From assembly GCA_942490925.1 (NCBI GenBank), contig CALNYX010000017.1:1116001-1180000 (forward strand): 64,000 nucleotides of DNA, given 5' to 3'. The notes beneath the pieces are model-generated. The model ran no database searches. It saw nothing but the letters and a program-made list of their open reading frames with translations, and was not told where the DNA came from. The DNA is from CALNYX01 sp942490925. Lineage in GTDB: Bacteria; Chlamydiota; Chlamydiia; Chlamydiales; JAAKFR01. A program made the translations under genes and the position numbers. Of this stretch, positions 40,081 through 49,337 are shown one piece after another. Within the stretch, counting starts at the first letter, position 1, and each line of letters starts with the position of its first letter.

Positions 40081-40647
40081 TTACTTGTTGAAACGGAGTG
40101 CTGCCGAAATCAAAGTGGGTGTGTCACTTGAATCTCCAACTTCTTTAGCGGCGAGTTGCACAGCTTTTTGAGCAGCAGCTTGCGAGTACCCCAAGTTGAG
40201 TAGAGCTTGAAGCGCATCTGAGAGCTGATCAGGGGCTTGCACGGGAAGCGCGTCAAAACATTTATTTTTGAGATCGACTAGCAGTCTCTCTGCAGTCTTC
40301 TTTCCAATCCCTGGAACACGCGCTAACAAGGCTGCATTCTGTGTTTGGACGGCGCGACGCATCTCACTCATCGAAAGATGGCCTATCATACTTAGGCCTG
40401 TTTTGGGGCCAATGCCAGAGAGAGTGATGAGTGTTTCAAAGAGATCTCTCTCCTGTTTGGAGAGAAAGCCAAAAAGTGTTTGTGACATCTCGCGAACGAC
40501 CCAAGAGGTGTAAAAGCGGGTCTTTTTGCCAATCTGCTGACCAAAAAGGGTCACAGGGACAAGTAGTTTGTACCCAATACCACCGACATTGACAACGGCA
40601 TGAGCTGTTGTCAGCTCGACTAGCTCTCCTTCGATATACTCATACAT
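40081..40647 (-). CDS. ruvA: Holliday junction DNA helicase subunit RuvA
   Basis: RuvA of 188 residues with OB domain (MYEYIEGELVELTTAHAVVNVGGIGYKL), two helix-hairpin-helix motifs (LSGIGPKTGLSMI and VPGIGKKTAERLLVDLK) and the RuvB-contacting C-terminal domain (LSDALQALLNLGYSQAAAQKAV). Binds four-way junctions and recruits RuvB, which is not present. Overlaps ruvC by 8 nt. Confidence 0.96.
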   Translation of the reverse strand: MYEYIEGELVELTTAHAVVNVGGIGYKLLVPVTLFGQQIGKKTRFYTSWVVREMSQTLFGFLSKQERDLFETLITLSGIGPKTGLSMIGHLSMSEMRRAVQTQNAALLARVPGIGKKTAERLLVDLKNKCFDALPVQAPDQLSDALQALLNLGYSQAAAQKAVQLAAKEVGDSSDTPTLISAALRFNK

Positions 40648-41134
40648 GTTGAGACCTTCCTAAGTGGTGGCTATGACAAATGGCTAAAGCCAGGGCATCG
40701 GCTGCATCCTCTGGCTCTGGATCATGTTTTAGATTGAGCAGATGCCGAATCATCCTCTGGACTTGCTGTTTGCTGGCGCGCCCTGTACCAACAACTGCCT
40801 TTTTGGCACGAGTGGGAGCATATTCGAAAACAGGGATTTCGCGCAAAGTTGCTGCAAGCGTCGCAACTCCCCTTGCCATTCCAAGTTTAATGGCGCTTTG
40901 TACATTTTTATCGACATACTGAGTTTCGATGGCGCAAGCTGTTGGCTTATATTGATCCATCAACGCTTGCAAGCCTTCAAAAATGAGTCGATATCTCTCA
41001 GCAGCAGGCTTATTAGCAGGGGGCTTGATGCATCCATAATCGATGGTAACAAGTGGACGTCCAAGGCGAATGATGCCATATCCTGTGATGCGAGTCCCTG
41101 GATCGATTCCAAGAATAATCTGTGGTTTAGTCAT
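40640..41134 (-). CDS. ruvC: crossover junction endonuclease RuvC
   Basis: RuvC of 164 residues: ILGIDPGTRITGYGII (first catalytic Asp), CAIETQYVDKN (Glu), PEPEDAADALALAICH (Asp pair). Resolves Holliday junctions made by RuvAB. Start ATG 41134, divergent from the heptosyltransferase gene with a 48-bp gap containing TATAAT-like boxes on both strands. Confidence 0.96.
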   Translation of the reverse strand: MTKPQIILGIDPGTRITGYGIIRLGRPLVTIDYGCIKPPANKPAAERYRLIFEGLQALMDQYKPTACAIETQYVDKNVQSAIKLGMARGVATLAATLREIPVFEYAPTRAKKAVVGTGRASKQQVQRMIRHLLNLKHDPEPEDAADALALAICHSHHLGRSQHV

Positions 41135-41182
41135 GAAAGACCTTTATAATTAATCAGGCTTAAACTTACAATTTTTCAGATT

Positions 41183-42160
41183 ATGAAAGTTGTGATTCGT
41201 ATGCCAAACTGGTTGGGGGATTTTGTCATGGCTACCCCCATCCTCGAAGAAGCTCAGCTGAAATGGCCCGAAGCTGAAATCACAGCTCTTTGTGCTGACC
41301 CCCTACTCCCTTTAATGAAAGGCTCTCCAATTAAAGGAGTTGCACTCTCTCAAAAATTAGATAGGCATGATATTGGAATCCTGCTGACCAACTCCTTTTC
41401 ATCAGCTTGGCACTTTTTCAAGAATCGAGTGAAAAGACGGATCGGCTACGCGAACGAGGGGCGCTCTTTTTTATTGAGCAATGCCATCCCATTTCCAAAA
41501 GAGCGCGGCAAAGAACATCTAGTCGACACGTATAAACGGCTGCTCGAGGTCCCTTTTTCTCCTTCAAAACCTCGGCTTTACATCACTGACCAAGAGAGGA
41601 TAGAAGCGCGAGAGCTGATGAGACGTCATGGGATTCCAGATGGCGCTACAGTTATAGGTGTAAACCCAGCTGCCGCTTATGGTCCTGCCAAATGTTGGCT
41701 CCCTGAAAGATTTAGAGAAGTGACTAAGCGCTTTGATGACTGCTACTTCCTCTATTTTGGCGATCAACAAGGGATGGAACTTGTGAACTCTATTTGTGAA
41801 GGCCTGCCAGCAAATGTGATCAATCTTGCAGGAAAGACGGGCTTGAGAATGTTTCTTGCTCTGATTGAGGTATGTGACATTTTTTTGACTAATGATAGTG
41901 GCCCAATGCATCTTGCAGCAGCATTGAAAACTCCGTTATTGGCTCTTTTTGGTTCGACTAATGAAGTGGCAACGGGTCCTTATCACCATGGGAAAATCAT
42001 CCATAAGCATGTTGAGTGCTCTCCTTGCTATAAACGGGTCTGCCCAATTGATTTTCGCTGCATGACTCGGATTACGATTGATGAGGTTGAGAAGGCTCTT
42101 GCAGGATTAATCCAGCAGGAAGGGAGTCGCCAAAGAAGCGCTCCTGCTCTTTCCAAGTGA
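41183..42160 (+). CDS. glycosyltransferase family 9, WaaF-type heptosyltransferase
   Basis: A 325-residue GT9 enzyme: IRMPNWLGDFVMATPIL (N-terminal Rossmann, catalytic Asp), GVNPAAAYGPAKCWLPERF (donor site Lys), and TNDSGPMHLAAALKTPLLALFGSTNEVATGPY. It closely follows LPS heptosyltransferase II (WaaF) motifs. Chlamydiaceae have heptose-less Kdo-only LPS, so a heptosyltransferase points to a richer LPS core in this organism. Upstream promoter candidate TACAAT at 41167. The 3' end overlaps the Hsp70-like gene by 89 nt on the other strand. Confidence 0.87.
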   Translation: MKVVIRMPNWLGDFVMATPILEEAQLKWPEAEITALCADPLLPLMKGSPIKGVALSQKLDRHDIGILLTNSFSSAWHFFKNRVKRRIGYANEGRSFLLSNAIPFPKERGKEHLVDTYKRLLEVPFSPSKPRLYITDQERIEARELMRRHGIPDGATVIGVNPAAAYGPAKCWLPERFREVTKRFDDCYFLYFGDQQGMELVNSICEGLPANVINLAGKTGLRMFLALIEVCDIFLTNDSGPMHLAAALKTPLLALFGSTNEVATGPYHHGKIIHKHVECSPCYKRVCPIDFRCMTRITIDEVEKALAGLIQQEGSRQRSAPALSK

Positions 42161-44684
42161 GCTCGCGCTCTTGAGCAAGCAGCTCATAAAATTCTGAGTC
42201 GATAGTTGCTTTCACGCGCTTATGGAGTGTTTCACTGATATTGAGATGATGGCTATCTGTTTTGCGTGCGAGCATGGTGACCAAGAAGGGAAACTGTTTT
42301 TTGTCATGTTCTGGTATTTCTAAAAGACGTGTGAGCCAATTTTCACACACTTTTTTTGTTACAACATTAGCAACGCTTCCGTAGAGTAAATGTCGCGCTC
42401 CAAGACGCCCAAGTGCCCAGTAGTCTGCTGGGATTGCTTTTTCTCCCTCAATCCGCTTGATTATCGCATTACCTAGCTTGACTTTGTGCGAGACTTCAAC
42501 AAGTTCTAGGGCTGCTAGTGCACGTAATTTCTCTCCATAAGCGTAGGTGTCACGTTTATGCGAGAAAAGGGTTGGATAAAGCGCATTGAAGAGCTGCGCT
42601 TGTTGCCCTCTGCTTAACCCAGCTGCAATGCGACGGTAGCAAATCCACTTTTGGATCATCACCTCAGCAGGTTTATTTTTTTGGAAATCTTCCAAAATCA
42701 ACTTCCATACTTCTTTGACGCGATGATCATCGAGTGGATAACCACGCCCAGGACGCAGGAAATAGCCTGCTAAATTCCAGAAACGACTTTCGTAGTGTGT
42801 GGCTAGATCCCGTTTGTGGGACTGCTCAAGAAGAGGATCAAATAGAGAGCGAAGTACGCTTGGAGGCCACTTCTCCTTAGGACGCTCAAGGTGATCTTCT
42901 AACTTTGTTGTCAATGCTTTGAGGTTTTCAGACGAGCCAATGGAAAAGGTCTCTTGTAAAGCCGATTTAGCTTGATCGAGAATTGTGCAGTCCAATGTTT
43001 CATCCTGCACAACATCATGAGCCGCTTCTCGCACTTGAAACTCAAGCTTCCATCGCTGCTCTCCTGCATTGAGAGCAAGCTCAAGGGTTCCGATCTCTGT
43101 CAGATGAATAGTGAGGTGAACGGGCACTTCTGTCTGCTTCCCATATTTGAGCAATGTATGAATGGGAGGGAGCAACCACATCTGCTCTTCATCGATATCA
43201 ATAAGCTCTCCTGGCTGATCGCCAAGGCGTACGTGCGAGTGATAGAGCTCAAAGGAGACTGGTGTGTTGGAGCGAAGTATAAACTCATGATCAGTGCGAT
43301 AACTCACCCCTTCTTCAGCGCCACGAGGCAAAATAGTTAGGGCTTTACGCTCTTTGTTTTTCAAATCAACAGCAAGATAGTAGGTGCGCGCAGAGCCTCC
43401 TTTGATTCGAATACCAAGTCCACGTTTGGCTTTTCCAAAGTAGGCGGCTCCCCTACTAACGGCAAGATCTAGACTATTGGATTGCAAAAGCTCAACGTTA
43501 GGGGCTTCTCGATCATACCAGTGGTCGATGGCTCCCATGATCCGTTGTTGAAAATCGTGCGGTTTTGTCGCTCCTCCATTGAATAGGATATAGCGGGGCT
43601 TACGATGACTTTGTAAAAAAGCGGCTAAGTGTTTGGTGATGGAGGGTTCGCTTTCAAAGGCAAGACCCATGGTGCGAATGCCACTTTTCTTGCGCAGCTG
43701 GGCCGCTTCTTCAAACTTGTGGATGCCAAAAAAGCCGTTGAGCAACACCTCTTCTATGTCACTATAGGTGAGCTCTAGTCCAATGCCACCTGCAACAACG
43801 TTTGAGCCTTTCCCTGGAATCCATACTTTGTAGAGAGATTTTTTATCTGCATTGAGTAAATACTCTTTGGCTGTGCGCGCTTCATGCAAAAGATGAAGCC
43901 ACTGCTCACTGTCGAGCTCCTCACCTATTTTCTGCTGAATGACATGACTCAGCGCGATATCCATGTTATCTCCCCCTAGCAACAGATGGTGACCAACAGC
44001 AATGCGCTCGAAATGGCGTGACTCGCTTATTTGAATCAAGCTAAAGTCTGTTGTTCCTCCACCAATATCGCAAACAAGCACGGTCTCGCCTGAAGTGAGC
44101 TCAACATTTTCATGCTGCATGAGCCAATTGTAAAAGGCTGCTTGAGGTTCTTCTAGAAGGGTAATTTGTCTCAGACCAGCTTGCAGAGCTGCTTCATAGA
44201 CCAAACTCCTTGCCACTTCATCAAACGAAGCTGGGACTGTGAGAATGATCTGTTGCTCTTCAAGCTCATCATCGATATTTTTCTTAGCTTTACGTTTGTT
44301 CCACGCCTCTTTGATCTGCACGAGATAACGGGATAAGACATCGACAACAGCAAGCTTCCGCTGCTCGTCAAAGGCTTCTGGTGGTAGAATACGCTCTTTG
44401 CGCTCCGCAGCAGGATTAGAGAGCCAACTTTTTGCCGAATGAATCAGGCGTGTTGGCACAGCGCTACCCTGCTTACGTGCCCAAACACCAACGCAATCTT
44501 CTGCTGGATCATCAGCTAGATAGTAAAAAGAGGGGAGCATAGAAAAGCTCTCCTCTACCCCTTCTTCGTTTTTCTGAGGGATGGAAAAGAGCTGAACTTC
44601 TAGGTTTGGAGTCGTTGTATCTACGTAGGAAACAGCACAGTTTGTGGTTCCAAGATCAATCCCAACAACAAAACGACTACTCAT
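42072..44684 (-). CDS. Hsp70-family chaperone with extended C-terminus (DUF3731 type)
   Basis: An 870-residue Hsp70 relative. ATPase domain (1-430): phosphate-1 VGIDLGTTNCAVSYVD, VPASFDEVARSLVYEAALQAGL, LLEEPQAAFYNWL, phosphate-2 VCDIGGGTTDFSL and adenosine motif ILFNGGATKP. Then a short beta substrate-like part and about 300 helical residues resembling DUF3731, in place of the usual lid. Distinct from DnaK and HscA. Client and partner unknown. Starts 8 nt inside ald, so both are coupled; it overlaps the heptosyltransferase gene by 89 nt. Confidence 0.88.
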   Translation of the reverse strand: MSSRFVVGIDLGTTNCAVSYVDTTTPNLEVQLFSIPQKNEEGVEESFSMLPSFYYLADDPAEDCVGVWARKQGSAVPTRLIHSAKSWLSNPAAERKERILPPEAFDEQRKLAVVDVLSRYLVQIKEAWNKRKAKKNIDDELEEQQIILTVPASFDEVARSLVYEAALQAGLRQITLLEEPQAAFYNWLMQHENVELTSGETVLVCDIGGGTTDFSLIQISESRHFERIAVGHHLLLGGDNMDIALSHVIQQKIGEELDSEQWLHLLHEARTAKEYLLNADKKSLYKVWIPGKGSNVVAGGIGLELTYSDIEEVLLNGFFGIHKFEEAAQLRKKSGIRTMGLAFESEPSITKHLAAFLQSHRKPRYILFNGGATKPHDFQQRIMGAIDHWYDREAPNVELLQSNSLDLAVSRGAAYFGKAKRGLGIRIKGGSARTYYLAVDLKNKERKALTILPRGAEEGVSYRTDHEFILRSNTPVSFELYHSHVRLGDQPGELIDIDEEQMWLLPPIHTLLKYGKQTEVPVHLTIHLTEIGTLELALNAGEQRWKLEFQVREAAHDVVQDETLDCTILDQAKSALQETFSIGSSENLKALTTKLEDHLERPKEKWPPSVLRSLFDPLLEQSHKRDLATHYESRFWNLAGYFLRPGRGYPLDDHRVKEVWKLILEDFQKNKPAEVMIQKWICYRRIAAGLSRGQQAQLFNALYPTLFSHKRDTYAYGEKLRALAALELVEVSHKVKLGNAIIKRIEGEKAIPADYWALGRLGARHLLYGSVANVVTKKVCENWLTRLLEIPEHDKKQFPFLVTMLARKTDSHHLNISETLHKRVKATIDSEFYELLAQERELTWKEQERFFGDSLPAGLILQEPSQPHQS

Positions 44685-45798
44685 TGCAATCTACAAACTC
44701 TTTTGGGGAGCGATACTCGAAATCACCATCAAAAGCGACAGGTTCGTTTGTCACATGTCCCATACAGACGTTAAGTCCTTCAAGAAAATGAGGATTGCTG
44801 CCCAACGCTTTTTTGTACCCTTTATCTGCTAGATCCATCACATAGGGTGTCGTTGCATTGGCAAGAGCTTGGGTTGAAGTGCGTGCACACGCGCCTGGCA
44901 TGTTAGCCACGCAGTAGTGAACGACATCATGGACACGATAGGTTGGATCAGAGTGTGTTGTTGCGCGCGATGTCTCTGCACATCCCCCTTGATCAATGGC
45001 AACATCAACAAAGACGCTGCCAGCTCCCATCTGCTTGATCATCTCTTCAGTGATCAACTTAGGTGCTGATTTACCTGGGATCAAGACGGCTCCCACAACC
45101 AAGTCCGCTCCCACAACAGCTTCTTCAATAGAAACAGGATTTGAATAGATTGTTTTGAGTTGGGGACCATAAATTTCATCAAGCTCTCGCAGTCGAGAAA
45201 GGCGGCGCTCTAAAATAGTCACATCAGCACCAAACCCCATTGCCATGCGGGCTACTTGAGTACCGACAACACCACCACCGATGACGACTACTTTTGCAGG
45301 AGGCACACCTGGTACTCCTCCAAGTAAAAGCCCTTTACCACCATTTGCCATCTGCAAAGAGGTTGCTCCAGCTTGAATAGCAATCCGTCCAGCAACCTCA
45401 CTCATCGGAGTAAGAAGTGGCAGCTGACCCCGCTCATCTGTGATTGTTTCAAAGGCAATGCCTACAACCTCTCGCTCTAAGAGATGCTTTGTCAATTCTG
45501 GAATTGGCGCTAAATGCAAGTAGCAAAAAAGAATCTGCCCCTTTTTCAAAAGCGGATACTCTTTTTTCTGTGGCTCTTTTACTTTGACAATCATCTCTGC
45601 TTCATAGACGTCTTCAATCGTCGGCACAATCTTTGCTCCAGCATGCTCATAGTGTGCATCTTCGTAGCCAATTTTTTGCCCTGCAGTTGATTGAACAAGA
45701 ACCGTATGGCCTGCTTGAGTCAGTAGACTTACAAGTCCTGGGGTTGCTCCAATACGATATTCATGATTTTTACATTCTTTTGGGATTCCGATTTCCAT
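44677..45798 (-). CDS. ald: alanine dehydrogenase
   Basis: A 373-residue NAD-dependent alanine dehydrogenase converting alanine to pyruvate plus ammonia. EIGIPKECKNHEYRIGATP, catalytic Lys and His in VKVKEP and YLHLAPIPEL, the Rossmann motif VVVIGGGVVGTQVARMAMGFGADV, and FVDVAIDQGGCAETSRATTH are intact. Together with the large glutamate dehydrogenase at 58 kb it suggests amino-acid use as carbon and energy source. Not found in C. trachomatis as far as I know. Lies 15 bp after smc on the same strand. Confidence 0.95.
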   Translation of the reverse strand: MEIGIPKECKNHEYRIGATPGLVSLLTQAGHTVLVQSTAGQKIGYEDAHYEHAGAKIVPTIEDVYEAEMIVKVKEPQKKEYPLLKKGQILFCYLHLAPIPELTKHLLEREVVGIAFETITDERGQLPLLTPMSEVAGRIAIQAGATSLQMANGGKGLLLGGVPGVPPAKVVVIGGGVVGTQVARMAMGFGADVTILERRLSRLRELDEIYGPQLKTIYSNPVSIEEAVVGADLVVGAVLIPGKSAPKLITEEMIKQMGAGSVFVDVAIDQGGCAETSRATTHSDPTYRVHDVVHYCVANMPGACARTSTQALANATTPYVMDLADKGYKKALGSNPHFLEGLNVCMGHVTNEPVAFDGDFEYRSPKEFVDCNE

Positions 45799-45813
45799 AG
45801 CTTTTTCTCCGAG

Positions 45814-48800
45814 TTAAGTCGCCGCTGTGGTTTTTGCAAATGCTAGAGAGATTAACTTAGAGACCCCTTTTTCTTCCATTGAGACTCCAATTAAAATATC
45901 TGCTACTGACATTGTTTTCTTATTGTGTGTGACCACAATAAACTGAGTTTGTTGGACATACTGCTTTAGCATCTCAGTGAAGCGGCCAATATTAGAATCG
46001 TCTAAAGGTGCATCAACTTCGTCTAAAATACAGAAAGGTGCTGGCTTTACTTCAAAAATCGAGAATAAAAGAGCGAGTGCTGTCAAACATTTTTCTCCGC
46101 CTGACAACAACGAAATCGAACGCATCTGCTTACCAGGAGGTTTGGCAATAATCTCGACGCCTGCCTCAAGTACATCTCGACTCTCTGTAAATCTCAAATC
46201 AGCTTCACCACCCTTGAAAAGAATGGCGAAATTTTTCTTGAAGTTCTCACGAACGACAGCAAAGGTTGACTTGAACAGCTTGCGACTCTCGCCATCAAGC
46301 TGCACGATGATCTTCTCCAGCTCTTGTTTGGTCTCTTCTAAATCTTTGAGTTGAACATCTAGACTCTCAAAACGCTCCTGCTGCACCTGATATTCATCAA
46401 TTGCGGTGAGATTGACCATTCCCCCCTGCTCAACTTGAGTGCGTAAATGACGCACACGCTTTTCACTCTCACCGAGATTATCGAGCAGAATCTCCGACTC
46501 AAGCCCCTCTTGCAAGGTCATCTCGTGACGCTCTGCTAGCTCATGCACAAGCTCCGATTTGAGCGTCTTATCCTCAGCAAGTGTGACATCAAGTCCATGC
46601 TTTTTCTTCTCAATGCTCTGTACCTCATCGCGCGCAGCGAGATAGTGGGTTTCCACCTCTTCATGCTGCTGGCGTAGCACAGCTAAATCACGCTCAGACT
46701 CATCAGAGCGGGCATGTAACCGATCGAGCTTCTCTGTCATCACCTCAGAATGATCTTTGCGTGATAGAAGAGCTGTTTCGCAGAGCTTACAAGAAGCGCG
46801 CACTTTTTCAAGTTCGTCAGAAGCGCGCTTCTCCTGCGTGCCACTCTCCTGCTCTTTTGCTTCCAAAACCTGAATGGCATGTGCCACATGTTGCGCATCA
46901 TGATAGAGACCTTCAGACGTCGCCACTTGCTCTTTAAGCTCGATACTCTGTGCTTGTACCGCTGCTAAATTCTCTTGGACCTGAGTTAATTCTGCTTCCC
47001 CAACAAGCGTCACTTCTTTTTTCTGCTCTTTTTCTAGATCACTCAGAGCGCGTCTATAAGCAAAATTCTCCTGAACAAGCGTCATCTCCAGCTTCCGCCG
47101 CTTCTCTTCAATTGCTTTATGCTCACTTTCAAATGTTTTACATACTTGAACAAGCGCTTGCCACTTCCCTTCTAAAACACCCCTTTCAACGCGCTTTTGC
47201 TTCAACGAGGCGGCTAACTCCTTCAGCTCTTCCGCGCGCCTAAAAGGAGTCGCCTGTTCCTCTCCCGGAACTGAAATAACTCTAAACTCCTCTTTCTTGC
47301 CGCGCACCGCAATAGGGAAGTTGTGTAGCTTCTCAGCCTTTGCAAAAGCCAGTACGGCTTGTAAATCGGCTTGACTCTCTACAAATAGACAACGACTCAG
47401 CTCACTGACCATGTTGTAAATCGGGCTCTTGGCATCCCTTGCTGCTAGCAACAAACTCTGCGCACTTTTGGGAAAACCATCGACATCTTCTTGTAGCGCC
47501 TGCTCTTTTGCCGCTAGTTTTGTGATTGAATGGGTCAGCTCCTGCAGCTGCTTATGCATCTCCTGCTCTTGCTCACGTGTCGTCTTAAGCTTGCCCGCGG
47601 ATTTTTTCAACTCAGCTTGCAGCGCATCAATTTGGACCGAGAGAGTCTCTACAACATTTTTTTTCTCGCCACTCTCTTTTTCCAAGCGGTTAACCGCTTC
47701 TAACTTGCGCGCTTGCTCTTTTTTACTCGCCTCAATTTGAAACGTGAGACGCTCGGCCTGCTGCCGAAGCTCAGACTCTTTTTGCCAAGAGACTTGATAC
47801 TGCTTCTGCAGCTCTTTAAAAGCGGCTTGTAGCTGCTCTAATTCACCTTTAGAATGGCCCTGTTTGAGCTCGATCTCCTTCATATAGCCAGCGCGCCGTT
47901 CACTCACCTCAGAAATCTGCTGAAGCAGCTCTTTCTCTCGCTTCTTCAACTCTTCCAAGCGCTCTTGTTGACGTGCATACTCAGCAGCTTGAATCTTTGC
48001 GCTACTTTGCACCTTGTAGAGCTGCTCTTTATCCGTTGTAGCCTTTGCCTCTTGCTCTTTCAATTCTTGCCTGAATAGGCTCATCTTCTCTTCTAAAAGT
48101 GCAAGCTTTGAACACTCATCTTTCAGCTGTTTCTCTAGTGCCTCAAGTTCCGCAACGAATCCTTCACCCTTGTGATTGATCTTCTTCAAACGGGTGATTA
48201 AAATGGCCTTTTCAAGCGCTTCAAGCTCAGCTTTATTCTCCTGAAAATGCTTCGCCTGCGCAGCTTGACGCTTCAATTGACGCGCTTGCTTCTCCACTTC
48301 CCCATGCACATCGCGCAATCGATTATAGTTCTCTTCAACTTGTGAAAGTTTGCGTACCGTCTCTTTTTTCCGCTCCAGAAAGCGACCAATGCCCGCAGCC
48401 TCATCAAAAATTGCTCTACGTGACGTTGGTGGTAGATTGATAATCCGGTCGATCTTCCCCTGCTCAAAAATAGAAAAGGCATTCTTGCCAATCCCAGAAC
48501 CCAAAAAGAGATGTTGTACATCGCGCAAACGCACTGGCTGGCGATTGATCAAATAGCCCGATTCCCCGTCACGGTAAAGCCTACGCGTGACCACCACCTC
48601 ATCATAAGGTGTTGCTAAAGATTCACCGACATCACTCAGTGTCACTGACACTTCTGCCATATTCAAAGCGTGACGTTTTTGCGTGCCAGCAAAGAGCACA
48701 TCATGCATCGAACTACCGCGCATCGACTTGGCCGACTGCTCACCCATCACCCAACGAAATGCATCGACAATATTCGACTTGCCACATCCATTTGGACCGA

Positions 48801-48888
48801 CAACTCCAATAATATCGGCGTCAAAGTCAATGACAACCCGATCAGCGAATGATTTGAATCCTACGATTTTTAACTTTTTAAGCCGCAA
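45814..48888 (-). CDS. smc: chromosome segregation SMC protein, compact
   Basis: A 1024-residue SMC ATPase (bacterial SMC is usually about 1180). N-terminal Walker A GPNGCGKSNIVDAFRWVMGEQ, long coiled coils, C-terminal signature LLSGGEKCLTALALLF and Walker B CILDEVDAPLDD. The region between the coils (FPKSAQSLLLAARD...LFVESQADLQAVLAFAKAEKLHNFPIAVRG) looks like only part of the usual hinge. Start is TTG 48888 inside the end of ribH with AGAGGGTGAAC upstream, giving MRLKKLKIVGFKSFADR. Compacts and segregates the chromosome; ScpA/ScpB are not in the window. Confidence 0.93.
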   Translation of the reverse strand: MRLKKLKIVGFKSFADRVVIDFDADIIGVVGPNGCGKSNIVDAFRWVMGEQSAKSMRGSSMHDVLFAGTQKRHALNMAEVSVTLSDVGESLATPYDEVVVTRRLYRDGESGYLINRQPVRLRDVQHLFLGSGIGKNAFSIFEQGKIDRIINLPPTSRRAIFDEAAGIGRFLERKKETVRKLSQVEENYNRLRDVHGEVEKQARQLKRQAAQAKHFQENKAELEALEKAILITRLKKINHKGEGFVAELEALEKQLKDECSKLALLEEKMSLFRQELKEQEAKATTDKEQLYKVQSSAKIQAAEYARQQERLEELKKREKELLQQISEVSERRAGYMKEIELKQGHSKGELEQLQAAFKELQKQYQVSWQKESELRQQAERLTFQIEASKKEQARKLEAVNRLEKESGEKKNVVETLSVQIDALQAELKKSAGKLKTTREQEQEMHKQLQELTHSITKLAAKEQALQEDVDGFPKSAQSLLLAARDAKSPIYNMVSELSRCLFVESQADLQAVLAFAKAEKLHNFPIAVRGKKEEFRVISVPGEEQATPFRRAEELKELAASLKQKRVERGVLEGKWQALVQVCKTFESEHKAIEEKRRKLEMTLVQENFAYRRALSDLEKEQKKEVTLVGEAELTQVQENLAAVQAQSIELKEQVATSEGLYHDAQHVAHAIQVLEAKEQESGTQEKRASDELEKVRASCKLCETALLSRKDHSEVMTEKLDRLHARSDESERDLAVLRQQHEEVETHYLAARDEVQSIEKKKHGLDVTLAEDKTLKSELVHELAERHEMTLQEGLESEILLDNLGESEKRVRHLRTQVEQGGMVNLTAIDEYQVQQERFESLDVQLKDLEETKQELEKIIVQLDGESRKLFKSTFAVVRENFKKNFAILFKGGEADLRFTESRDVLEAGVEIIAKPPGKQMRSISLLSGGEKCLTALALLFSIFEVKPAPFCILDEVDAPLDDSNIGRFTEMLKQYVQQTQFIVVTHNKKTMSVADILIGVSMEEKGVSKLISLAFAKTTAAT

Positions 48889-49337
48889 AGTTCACCCTCT
48901 AAAATTTCACTCATCTCAAGTGCAGCGAGCGCACCGTGAAAACCGGCATCGCGACAACGCGCCTGGGCTTGCTCCCAAGTATCGGTTGTCAAGACAGAAA
49001 AAATGATTGGGACTCCTGTATCCAGCCCAGCTTGTAAAATCCCTTGAGCAGCACTTGCTGAAACATATTCGAAATGAGCCGTCTCTCCACGAATCACAGC
49101 GCCCATGCAGATCACACCAGCATATTGTCCACTTGCAGCCAACTGTTTTGCAATCAAAGGAAGTTCAAAAGCACCTGGAACCCAAACCTCTTTGATCTGA
49201 GTAACACCATTTTTTGCCAGCCCGTGGCGAGCTCCTTCCACAATCTGCTCTGTAATGTCCTGATTGAACCGGCCACATACAAGAGCAAAAGCTTTTCCCT
49301 TGCCTTGAAATGAGCCCTCAGCTGATCTCGATTTCAT
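48870..49337 (-). CDS. ribH: 6,7-dimethyl-8-ribityllumazine synthase
   Basis: RibH of 155 residues: FALVCGRFNQDITEQIVEGA, VPGAFELPLIAKQLA, CMGAVIRGETAHFEYVSASAAQGI and PIIFSVLTTDTWEQAQAR. Condenses the pyrimidine with DHBP to lumazine. Start ATG 49337 lies in the last codons of ribBA (20-nt overlap), and its stop region contains the start of smc. Same as CT732. Riboflavin synthase (ribE) is not in this window. Confidence 0.95.
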   Translation of the reverse strand: MKSRSAEGSFQGKGKAFALVCGRFNQDITEQIVEGARHGLAKNGVTQIKEVWVPGAFELPLIAKQLAASGQYAGVICMGAVIRGETAHFEYVSASAAQGILQAGLDTGVPIIFSVLTTDTWEQAQARCRDAGFHGALAALEMSEILEGELCGLKS

